Assembly: GCF_000407445.1 (NCBI RefSeq) | Contig: NZ_ASWB01000002.1 | Coordinates: 806,001-870,000 of the forward strand | DNA length: 64,000 nt | Source of the DNA: Enterococcus moraviensis ATCC BAA-383 | Lineage (GTDB): Bacteria; Bacillota; Bacilli; Lactobacillales; Enterococcaceae | Direction: 5' to 3' | Shown here: in pieces, positions 1 through 5,712 of the stretch | Layout of the letters: each line of letters starts with the position of its first letter | Numbering within the stretch: position 1 is the stretch's first letter | The notes under the pieces: generated by a model | Databases searched by the model: none | Told to the model about the DNA's origin: nothing | Seen by the model: only the letters and a program-made list of their open reading frames with translations | Program-made: the position numbers and the translations under genes

Positions 1-940
1 GCTTTTTTCTTTTCTCGAATAAAAGCATGGCTTCTAAACGATTTTTTATTTCACTCGTATTTTCATAAAGTGTGATCGAGGCCACTTTCTCATTATAACG
101 TCCAGAATGTTTTGCCATATCGATCAATGTAGCACCATAGTTGAATTGCTGCTCATTGGTAAAATGTTGGGTCGTTGCTTCATCACAGGCGTATTCACAT
201 TCTTGATTCATGACTTTTTCAATAAAATAAACAAATGGATTAAACCAATGAATACATAAAATCAGCTGCATGAACCACTTATAAAGAAGGTCTCTATTTT
301 TATAATGTGTCATTTCATGAGAAAAAATACTATACAGTTGTTCATAAGATAAATGTTCATGAGGCAACACAATGTAATTCTTTTTTCCTCCCAACAATAA
401 TGGTGAAGTAATAAGAGGCGTCGTATATGCATCGATTGCAGCTGTCACACGTTTTTCCTCACAAACAGTCGCCAGAATATCAAGTATAGCTGGATCATTG
501 ATTGGCTGCCAATCAGATTTGACGTATTTAGTGAAACTTTGGTATTTAGTGAGTTTTCGAATCATCAAACCCAATGCAACGATAAGCCAAATAGAGAGTA
601 TGTATGGCGCAAAAATATGTTCTTTACTTCCAATGATGATATTATTGTTAAAGCTCACATTATCACCAATAAAAATAGTCGGATTTCTTTTGATTGGAGA
701 ACCATAAATCATTTCATAAAAAGAGGTCGATTCAATAGACGAAAAAAGTTTGCCAACAATACTTTCGTTAGGAGAAAAGGGTAAAACAAAACGCAATAAA
801 ACAACCAATAATAAATAATATTGCAAACGTCTTGAGTATTTTTCTTTAAGGAAGAATCGAATGAAACGCCAAATACCAAAAAGAATTGAACCAGAAATAC
901 TGAGAGAAATAAGTAGGTTCAATATGTTTTCAGTTCTCAT
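1..940 (-). CDS. BlaR1/MecR1-family membrane metalloprotease (M56), partial
   Basis: Sensor-protease of the peptidase M56 family. Known members sense beta-lactams or envelope damage at the membrane and inactivate a partner BlaI-type repressor. The start ATG overlaps the stop codon of the repressor gene (ATGA, 937-940), so the two are translationally coupled. Visible are several hydrophobic segments in the first 125 residues, the zinc-protease motif HEMTH at about residues 208-212 and a CDEA motif near 252-255. The gene leaves the window after about 313 codons, so it cannot be seen whether a C-terminal penicillin-binding sensor domain is present; that decides whether it senses beta-lactams or something else. 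No beta-lactamase gene lies in the visible neighbourhood. Confidence 0.85.
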   Translation of the reverse strand, partial: MRTENILNLLISLSISGSILFGIWRFIRFFLKEKYSRRLQYYLLLVVLLRFVLPFSPNESIVGKLFSSIESTSFYEMIYGSPIKRNPTIFIGDNVSFNNNIIIGSKEHIFAPYILSIWLIVALGLMIRKLTKYQSFTKYVKSDWQPINDPAILDILATVCEEKRVTAAIDAYTTPLITSPLLLGGKKNYIVLPHEHLSYEQLYSIFSHEMTHYKNRDLLYKWFMQLILCIHWFNPFVYFIEKVMNQECEYACDEATTQHFTNEQQFNYGATLIDMAKHSGRYNEKVASITLYENTSEIKNRLEAMLLFEKRKK

Positions 941-1305
941 TCTTTATTTTTTCTCCAATATTCTTTCAAATCTTCAATTTCTTTATCTGAAATCAATTCA
1001 TTTTCAACCAAAGTAGCAATCAATCCTTTTACTTCTCCCTCATAAAATTTTCCTACAAAGTCTTTCGTTTCTTGTTCTAAATACTCTTTTTCTGTTAAGA
1101 GCGCAATATATTCGTTTCGTCTGCCTTTTTTTTGAACGTCTAAGATTTTTTTTTCTGACAATCGAGCAAGGAACGTTAGGATCGTATTATTTTTCCATTC
1201 AAATCCTAGTGCATGTATTTCATCAACAATTTCAGAAAACATCATGCGTCCATTATGGGCCCAAATCACTCTTAATATTTCTAATTCTGAATCAGATATT
1301 TTCAC
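937..1305 (-). CDS. BlaI/MecI/CopY-family transcriptional repressor
   Basis: Winged-helix repressor of 122 residues, the usual BlaI size. The N-terminal part (SDSELEILRVIW, then NNTILTFLARLSEKK) is the recognisable BlaI DNA-binding domain; the C-terminal half would be the dimerisation region with the site cleaved after signalling. An upstream ATG at 1335 exists, but the start is placed at GTG 1305 because GGTAGGAG lies 10 bases upstream and family members begin close to the ISDSE motif. It forms an operon with the M56 protease by ATGA overlap. An extended -10 promoter and an operator-like dyad precede it, suggesting autoregulation and control of the divergent lipoprotein gene. Confidence 0.88.
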   Translation of the reverse strand: MKISDSELEILRVIWAHNGRMMFSEIVDEIHALGFEWKNNTILTFLARLSEKKILDVQKKGRRNEYIALLTEKEYLEQETKDFVGKFYEGEVKGLIATLVENELISDKEIEDLKEYWRKNKE

Positions 1306-1352
1306 AGTTATACAACTCCTACCATTTAGTAACAATATTTTCTAAGAATATT

Positions 1353-1361
1353 ATTATAACA
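1353..1361 (-). promoter_or_regulatory. Extended -10 promoter of the blaI-like operon
   Basis: On the minus strand the sequence reads TGTTATAAT, an extended -10 element, about 48 bases upstream of the GTG start of the repressor gene. No good -35 is seen, as is usual for extended -10 promoters. Confidence 0.55.
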
Positions 1362-1367
1362 CGACTA

Positions 1368-1397
1368 TTGACAAAAGAGAAAAGTACATGATAATAT
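1368..1397 (+). promoter_or_regulatory. Promoter of the lipoprotein/LURP-one genes
   Basis: TTGACA at 1368-1373 is followed after 18 bases by TAATAT at 1392-1397 (or after 16 bases by GATAAT at 1390-1395). It points at the lipoprotein gene and overlaps the operator-like repeats of the BlaI-type repressor. Confidence 0.65.
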
Positions 1398-1399
1398 AA

Positions 1400-1412
1400 C
1401 TACATGATGTAG
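1400..1412. promoter_or_regulatory. Candidate BlaI-type operator dyad
   Basis: CTACATGATGTAG is a perfect 6+1+6 inverted repeat. Its TACA...TGTA core resembles BlaI/MecI/CopY operators, although the spacer is 3 rather than 2 bases. The left half (ACTACATGAT, 1399-1408) recurs 16 bases upstream with one change (AGTACATGAT, 1383-1392), inside the forward promoter. Binding here would repress the forward promoter and could reach the divergent repressor promoter. Confidence 0.6.
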
Positions 1413-1493
1413 GTATAAAAAGAAAGTACTTTCAAACGATCCTAATCAGCAATGCATTTACATCTAAAAATGAAAATAAAAAGGAGAAACTAT

Positions 1494-2384
1494 GTGAAAA
1501 GAAGACATTTGTTTGGATTGTTTCTTCTGATCGGCTTGGCTTTTTTAAGTGCATGTTCAATAGCCAAGAATGAAACAAAATCTATACCAAACGATGAAAA
1601 GGTCAACTCAAATGTAAATTCTGATGACTTAGATAACCTGTATAGAGAATTAGCTGGTAACGTTATGTCCCCTAAGATGCTAAAACACTCAGATCAATTT
1701 GAACGGCAAATCAGTTTTGTTGCAAAAGCAAAAGGGGAGGCGCGACAAGTTGAGTCTAAAGATGAAACATTGAATGGGGAGTGGTATATTTCAGTATTTT
1801 TGATGCGAAATCAACAGACACCAATCTATCTGAATCTATCGGCTATCAAAAAGGAAGACTGGCCGAAACATGGTGATATTATTCGAATTAAAGGAAGCCC
1901 AATTGGCTATTTATATACGAGTTTCAATAATGAGCGGCTTGATTTATTAGATGTTGAAGCAAAATCTATTGAGATACTATCTTTGAAAAATAAAGATATT
2001 CCAGAGAGTAAAGTAGTTGAGACCATGCATTATAAAATAGAATTTACAAATACGGACATTATAACGGATGTGTATAAGGAACCTAGTTTAGTAGTCTATT
2101 ATAATTTCAAAAATAAAAGAAAATATATGGCGGACTCGCCAGTGAAAACGTATGTTGTTTTTAAGCAGAATAACGAGGTTTTACAAACGACGATCTTAGA
2201 TTCAAATAATGAAAAATTAGATTCGAAAGCGCTTAATCGAGATACGTTAGAGGCTGGTGAAGAAATGCCTTATTATGAGGCGTTTAAATTAATTGATACG
2301 GACAATCCTGTTCGCTTGTATGTCTATGATGATGAATATAATTTATTAAACTGCACAGAAATCGCTATAGTAGATGAAATTTAA
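1494..2384 (+). CDS. Lipoprotein with C-terminal DUF5067-like domain
   Basis: Predicted 296-residue lipoprotein. The start is GTG 1494 because AAGGAG lies 7 bases upstream; an ATG at 1452 lacks such a site. The first 20 residues are a signal peptide ending in the lipobox LSAC, so the mature protein would be lipid-anchored outside the membrane. Residues about 50-170 look like a beta-rich, possibly OB-like fold; residues about 175-290 (HYKIEFTNTDI..., LVVYYNFKNK) match the pattern of DUF5067 proteins, whose function is unknown. It sits under a promoter overlapped by a BlaI-type operator and is followed after 15 bases by the LURP-one gene, so it is probably an effector of the BlaI/BlaR1-like system. 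That role is inferred. Confidence 0.8.
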   Translation: MKRRHLFGLFLLIGLAFLSACSIAKNETKSIPNDEKVNSNVNSDDLDNLYRELAGNVMSPKMLKHSDQFERQISFVAKAKGEARQVESKDETLNGEWYISVFLMRNQQTPIYLNLSAIKKEDWPKHGDIIRIKGSPIGYLYTSFNNERLDLLDVEAKSIEILSLKNKDIPESKVVETMHYKIEFTNTDIITDVYKEPSLVVYYNFKNKRKYMADSPVKTYVVFKQNNEVLQTTILDSNNEKLDSKALNRDTLEAGEEMPYYEAFKLIDTDNPVRLYVYDDEYNLLNCTEIAIVDEI

Positions 2385-2399
2385 AAAGGGAGTTTTTAG

Positions 2400-2903
2400 A
2401 TGAAATATATTATTAAACAAAAGTTGGTAGCACTAAAACCGACATACGAAATCTTAGATGGATCAGGTAGTCCATTATATAAAGTCAAAGGAAGTTTTCT
2501 TGGTAGAGAGCGTTTTGAAATAACGGATCTAGAAGATCAGACACTAGCGAAATGTGAGACGAATGTCAACTTTTTAAGTATTATCGGTTCATTCCTACGA
2601 TACAATTTCAAAAAATACCATATTTTAGTTCAAGAAGAGAAAGTTGTCTCTATGTCTCGTTCTTTAAATATTTTTAGTTACAAGTTTAATATAGAATCAC
2701 CCATCGGGGAAGTAAAACTTGGATATGGCATGACAGGTAGTCATCAGTTTACGTTAGATGATAAAATTCTTTGTGATATCGATAAAAGAAAATTGACCTT
2801 AGGTGGAGATGAATACCACATTGAAATTGATGATGCACAAGATCAAAAAGCATTTCTATTAACAACAATCGCGTTAGATCGTATTTACTATACGAAACGC
2901 TAA
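2400..2903 (+). CDS. LURP-one-related (YxjI-like) protein
   Basis: A 167-residue protein of the LURP-one-related/Tubby-like C-terminal family, recognised from the repeated pattern YKVKGSFLG, FEITD and the evenly spaced beta strands. Such proteins are thought to form a Tubby-like beta-barrel around a helix; their bacterial role is unknown. The length matches the family. The ribosome binding site is AAGGGAG, 8 bases before the ATG. It is co-transcribed with the lipoprotein upstream (15-base gap) and so probably falls under the same BlaI-type control. A terminator follows only at 3059, about 155 bases downstream. Confidence 0.8.
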   Translation: MKYIIKQKLVALKPTYEILDGSGSPLYKVKGSFLGRERFEITDLEDQTLAKCETNVNFLSIIGSFLRYNFKKYHILVQEEKVVSMSRSLNIFSYKFNIESPIGEVKLGYGMTGSHQFTLDDKILCDIDKRKLTLGGDEYHIEIDDAQDQKAFLLTTIALDRIYYTKR

Positions 2904-3301
2904 AAGAGTAGAAATCTTATTTTTATGCTAGGTATGAAACGAAGCGTGAATGAAAGAAAATGGACTTAAATAAAATAAATATGTGATTGCATGCACGTGT
3001 ATTTTATAGTAGACTTAGTAAGTCTGAAAAATCAATACCTTAACAAATAACTATCCTTAACCCATCTCAACAGAGGTGGGTTTTTCTTTTTCCTAAAGTA
3101 ATTACAATATTAGTGTTTTCTCATAAATGAAGAAATAGCTATACATCCATAGTACAACATCGTATAATAAGAAATGTAGTATAATTGTAATTTAAATTAA
3201 TAGGTCATTTCATTCGTAAGGGTGTTTTAATTCCTCTTTTTTTTATCACAAAGGTATTGCAAAAAATTAATCGTGCTAAAAGCACTAGGAGGAACATAAT
3301 T
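2904..3301 (+). other. Intergenic region: terminator and csp promoter/leader
   Basis: Nearly 400 bases without a gene. It holds a partial dyad at about 3011-3025 (AGACTTAGTAAGTCT), a terminator at 3059-3092, two TATAAT-like -10 candidates near 3163-3182 and the 5' leader of the cold-shock gene. The leader contains a small hairpin (GTGCT AAA AGCAC, 3273-3285) directly upstream of the ribosome binding site. Confidence 0.5.
3059..3092 (+). terminator. Rho-independent terminator after the LURP-one gene
   Basis: AACCCATCTC pairs with GAGGTGGGTT around a short loop and is followed by TTTTTCTTTTT. It lies 155 bases after the LURP-one stop, so it may instead end a separate short transcript. Confidence 0.8.
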
Positions 3302-3502
3302 ATGAATACAGGTACAGTGAAATGGTTTAACTCAGATAAAGGTTTTGGTTTTATCACTCAAGATAACGGAACTGATTTGTTTGCACATTTTTCAGCAATC
3401 CAAGGTGACGGATTCAAAACATTAGATGAAGGCCAAAGCGTATCATTTGATGTTGAAGAAGGTCAACGTGGACCACAAGCAGTAAACATCGTTAAAAACT
3501 AA
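3302..3502 (+). CDS. Cold-shock protein (CspA/CspB family)
   Basis: A 66-residue single cold-shock domain, the standard length. It carries both nucleic-acid-binding motifs, RNP1 (KGFGFIT) and RNP2 (LFAHFSAI), and would bind single-stranded RNA/DNA as an RNA chaperone in the cytoplasm. The ATG at 3302 is chosen over the in-frame upstream start at 3257 because AGGAGGA lies immediately upstream and the protein starts MNTGTVKWF as in the family. The leader is over 100 bases long, typical of csp genes whose mRNA structure senses temperature. The gene is monocistronic and ends at a strong terminator. Confidence 0.97.
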   Translation: MNTGTVKWFNSDKGFGFITQDNGTDLFAHFSAIQGDGFKTLDEGQSVSFDVEEGQRGPQAVNIVKN

Positions 3503-3517
3503 TTGAAGACTTCAGAA

Positions 3518-3551
3518 GCGATCCAATAATTATTGGATCGCTTTTTTCTAT
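3518..3551 (+). terminator. Terminator of the cold-shock gene
   Basis: GCGATCCAAT pairs perfectly with ATTGGATCGC around AATT (3518-3541), followed by a T-rich tract. Confidence 0.93.
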
Positions 3552-3603
3552 TTTTTTGGAATATATTGAATAAAAAAAGTTTCGACTTTTCGAGGGTTAT
3601 TAG

Positions 3604-3632
3604 TTGATATTTTTTTTATTTGAAGTTAATAT
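3604..3632 (+). promoter_or_regulatory. Promoter of small RNA copy A
   Basis: TTGATA (3604-3609), 17-base spacer, TAATAT (3627-3632). No open reading frame with a ribosome binding site follows before the terminator 90 bases downstream. Confidence 0.65.
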
Positions 3633-3637
3633 GAATT

Positions 3638-3728
3638 CATACCAACAACAACCCTTTTTATTTTTTCATTTTACTCTTTTAGAGTAAAACTCCTTTTCCC
3701 ATTCTCGTTAGAGGATGGGATTTTTTGA
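3638..3728 (+). ncRNA. Putative small RNA, copy A of a tandem pair
   Basis: Predicted transcript of about 90 nt lying between a sigma-A-like promoter and a terminator. It has a C/A-rich 5' single-stranded part, a perfect hairpin (TTTTACTCT TTT AGAGTAAAA), a pyrimidine-rich linker containing ACTCCTTTTCCC, and a terminator stem CCCATTCTC/GAGGATGGG. Bases 3634-3702 are identical to 3810-3878 in copy B. There is no plausible coding sequence. The linker is complementary to AAAAGGAGT, i.e. a Shine-Dalgarno sequence, so base-pairing regulation of mRNAs is a reasonable inference. The family was not recognised. Confidence 0.7.
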
Positions 3729-3779
3729 TGAAAATTATAATGTTTATTTTTCTTTGTTGTATTTAAAAGAGCTTATTAT

Positions 3780-3808
3780 TTGATTATTATTTTAAAAAAT
3801 AGTATTAT
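3780..3808 (+). promoter_or_regulatory. Promoter of small RNA copy B
   Basis: TTGATT (3780-3785), 17-base spacer, TATTAT (3803-3808), in the same position relative to copy B as the copy A promoter is to copy A. The promoter sequences differ between the copies although the transcript cores are identical. Confidence 0.65.
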
Positions 3809-3813
3809 AAATT

Positions 3814-3905
3814 CATACCAACAACAACCCTTTTTATTTTTTCATTTTACTCTTTTAGAGTAAAACTCCTTTTCCCATCTTCATTAGAAGGTGGGATTTT
3901 TTTGT
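3814..3905 (+). ncRNA. Putative small RNA, copy B of a tandem pair
   Basis: Second copy, 176 bases downstream of copy A. The 69-base core is identical, including the hairpin and the ACTCCTTTTCCC linker. The terminator stem differs (CCCATCTTC/GAAGGTGGG) but still pairs over 9 bp, with a C-G pair replaced by T-A at the seventh position. That paired change indicates selection on RNA structure. Ends in a run of seven T. Confidence 0.7.
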
Positions 3906-3927
3906 TAGCAAAAAAGATAAGAAGCCT

Positions 3928-3959
3928 TCAAATCTTAGTGCTTTAGCACTTAGGTTTGA
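3928..3959. repeat. Long imperfect inverted repeat
   Basis: TCAAATCTTAGTGCT pairs with the following AGCACTTAGGTTTGA over 15 positions with one mismatch and one wobble, leaving a 2-base loop. No T-run follows, so it is not a simple terminator. It may be a structured part of a transcript or a mobile-element-like palindrome. Confidence 0.55.
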
Positions 3960-4016
3960 TTTGATCGAAGAAAAGTGTAGTAGTTACTTCTGAGCTCACC
4001 GTTTATTCGAATACTA

Positions 4017-4063
4017 AGAGCCTGAAACATAACTATTTTAGTTATGTCCCAGGCTCTTTTTTT
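4017..4063 (+). terminator. Strong hairpin with T-run, forward direction
   Basis: AGAGCCTG...CAGGCTCT encloses ACATAACT/AGTTATGT and is followed by seven T on the plus strand. On the minus strand, downstream of ktrB, the hairpin has no T-run, so it looks built for forward transcription coming from the small RNA region, though it could also stop ktrB. Its TGGGACA arm recurs in two other terminators of the window. Confidence 0.7.
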
Positions 4064-4073
4064 ATGTTGACTA

Positions 4074-5438
4074 TCATCCAATCATAACACTTTCCTCAGG
4101 GTATTTAAATTTAGCTTGTTGTTTTTGATTTCTTGTTAATAATGAAAAACCAACAGTATAAATGCCCACACGCCCAATATACATCAATAACATAATAATA
4201 ATTTTGCCTATATCAGTTAAATCAGGTGTTAAGCCCATTGTCAGTCCCACTGTGCCGAAAGCCGAAAATACCTCAAAGGCAACATATTCTATGCCAGACG
4301 ATTCTGGAATATTTTCAGTAATCGTTAAAAGCATAATTGAAACTACACATAAGGTCAATGTAATAAAAAACAACGTCAACGCACGAAAAACTGTGCTGTT
4401 TCGAATCGTTCTGCCTTGAAATTCAGCTCGTGTACGGCCTTTGAAAATAGATACGATCTGAATAACCAATACAGCAAATGTTGTTGTTTTAAGCCCGCCG
4501 GCAGTTGATCCTGATGTACCACCAACATACATCAAGAAAATGGTTGTGATCAATCCTGCGTTCGTCATTTGCATATAATCAATTGAGTAATAACCTGCCG
4601 TTCGCGGTGTGACTGACATGAAGAAAGTATTCGCTAGACGGTCGAAAAAATTCGTTCCAGTTGTTAAATCAGCAGCGTTATGTTCTGTAAGGAAAAAAAT
4701 GATAAATGCACCAAGCAATAGCGATCCAGTAGTGATCAATGCAATTTTTGTGTGTAGGGAAAACTTTCGTCGCTCTTTAAACTGTAGTAAATCTTGCCAA
4801 ACAATAAAGCCTAGCCCACCAGAAATAATTAAAGCCGCAACAACAAGTAAAACATACGGTTTCGCTTGGTAAGGGGTCAAACTGTCACCCAATAAATCAA
4901 AGCCAGCATTACAGAAACTTGAGATGGAATGGAAAAGACCATAGAAAAGGCCTTTTCTCCAACCAAATTCAGGAACAAATTCAATTGAAAGTAAAATAGC
5001 TCCAGCTAGTTGAATCAAGGTTGCTAACTTAACAACATACATCATCAAACGGAAAGCGCCAGACATATCATCTAAATTAAGCGCTTCTCGCAACAATATA
5101 CGAGTGCTCAAAGTAATTTTTTTTCGTAAAATAAAATACAAAATTACAGGCATTGTCATAAAACCTAAACCGCCGATTTCAATCAAAATCATAATGATCA
5201 ATTGACCATACGCATTCCAATGTAAAGCCGTATTCAGCGTTGTTAAGCCTGTTACACAAACAGCAGAGACGGCTGTAAATAAGGCGTCGATAAATGGTGT
5301 TGCAGTACCGCTACGTGAAAAAATCGGTAAAGATAAAAGTGTTCCCCCAACGAAAATCAACACAATAAATCCTAAAGCCAAAACTTGAACAGCAGATAAC
5401 CGTTTTTTTATTTTATTTGCGATTTTATTTTTTTTCAT
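4074..5438 (-). CDS. ktrB: KtrB-type potassium uptake protein (Trk/Ktr family)
   Basis: Membrane pore subunit of a Na+-coupled K+ uptake system, 454 residues, the usual KtrB size. Four pore-loop repeats are visible from their selectivity-filter glycines: CVTGLTTL, CNAGFDLLG, RTAGYYS and GTVGLTMG, each between hydrophobic segments. The start is ATG 5438 with GAGG 5 bases upstream; a TTG further up lacks a ribosome binding site. Its regulatory partner KtrA (RCK domain, binds ATP/ADP and c-di-AMP) is not next to it and must be elsewhere. No c-di-AMP riboswitch is seen upstream. A single transcription unit, convergent with the small RNA region. Confidence 0.93.
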   Translation of the reverse strand: MKKNKIANKIKKRLSAVQVLALGFIVLIFVGGTLLSLPIFSRSGTATPFIDALFTAVSAVCVTGLTTLNTALHWNAYGQLIIMILIEIGGLGFMTMPVILYFILRKKITLSTRILLREALNLDDMSGAFRLMMYVVKLATLIQLAGAILLSIEFVPEFGWRKGLFYGLFHSISSFCNAGFDLLGDSLTPYQAKPYVLLVVAALIISGGLGFIVWQDLLQFKERRKFSLHTKIALITTGSLLLGAFIIFFLTEHNAADLTTGTNFFDRLANTFFMSVTPRTAGYYSIDYMQMTNAGLITTIFLMYVGGTSGSTAGGLKTTTFAVLVIQIVSIFKGRTRAEFQGRTIRNSTVFRALTLFFITLTLCVVSIMLLTITENIPESSGIEYVAFEVFSAFGTVGLTMGLTPDLTDIGKIIIMLLMYIGRVGIYTVGFSLLTRNQKQQAKFKYPEESVMIG

Positions 5439-5624
5439 CTTTTCCTCTGTTATAAAAACTGTCAAAAAAACAGTTTTATTTTTTTATTTTATAAATCCAA
5501 GTGTACCATTTTGTAGAATAATTTCCAGTAATTTGAAAAAGGATCTTTTCGTTTTAGTTTAAAGATAGAAAGATTTGGAATTAGAGTCTAAATTAAAAGC
5601 AAAAAAAATTTTTTGTTTTAAAAA

Positions 5625-5661
5625 GAAAACGCTTGTAAAATTTTAAATAATAAAGTATTAT
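5625..5661 (+). promoter_or_regulatory. Promoter of treP overlapped by a cre site
   Basis: AGAAAACGCTTGTA (5625-5638) is close to the CcpA catabolite-response consensus. It overlaps the -35 TTGTAA (5634-5639), which is followed after 16 bases by TATTAT (5656-5661). CcpA binding here would block the promoter in the presence of glucose. Confidence 0.65.
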
Positions 5662-5676
5662 ACAAATACAGCTGAA

Positions 5677-5688
5677 TTGTATATACAA
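5677..5688. promoter_or_regulatory. TreR-like operator
   Basis: TTGTATATACAA is a perfect 12-bp palindrome just downstream of the predicted transcription start. It matches the operator type known for the GntR-family trehalose repressor TreR of Bacillus. A tight roadblock position for repression of treP. Confidence 0.7.
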
Positions 5689-5712
5689 GTTAAAAAGAGA
5701 GGAGCAAAGGAA

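Noticed and set aside
498-784. Forward reading frames inside the M56 protease gene
   Set aside because: They are antisense shadows; the reverse frame has the HEMTH motif and is translationally coupled to the repressor.
3634-3878. The repeated 69-base block as a CRISPR array
   Set aside because: There are only two copies, they contain hairpins and terminators and are preceded by promoters; no further repeats or cas genes are seen.
5439-5676. A c-di-AMP (ydaO) or K+-related riboswitch before ktrB
   Set aside because: No conserved ydaO motifs were found on the minus strand upstream of ktrB.
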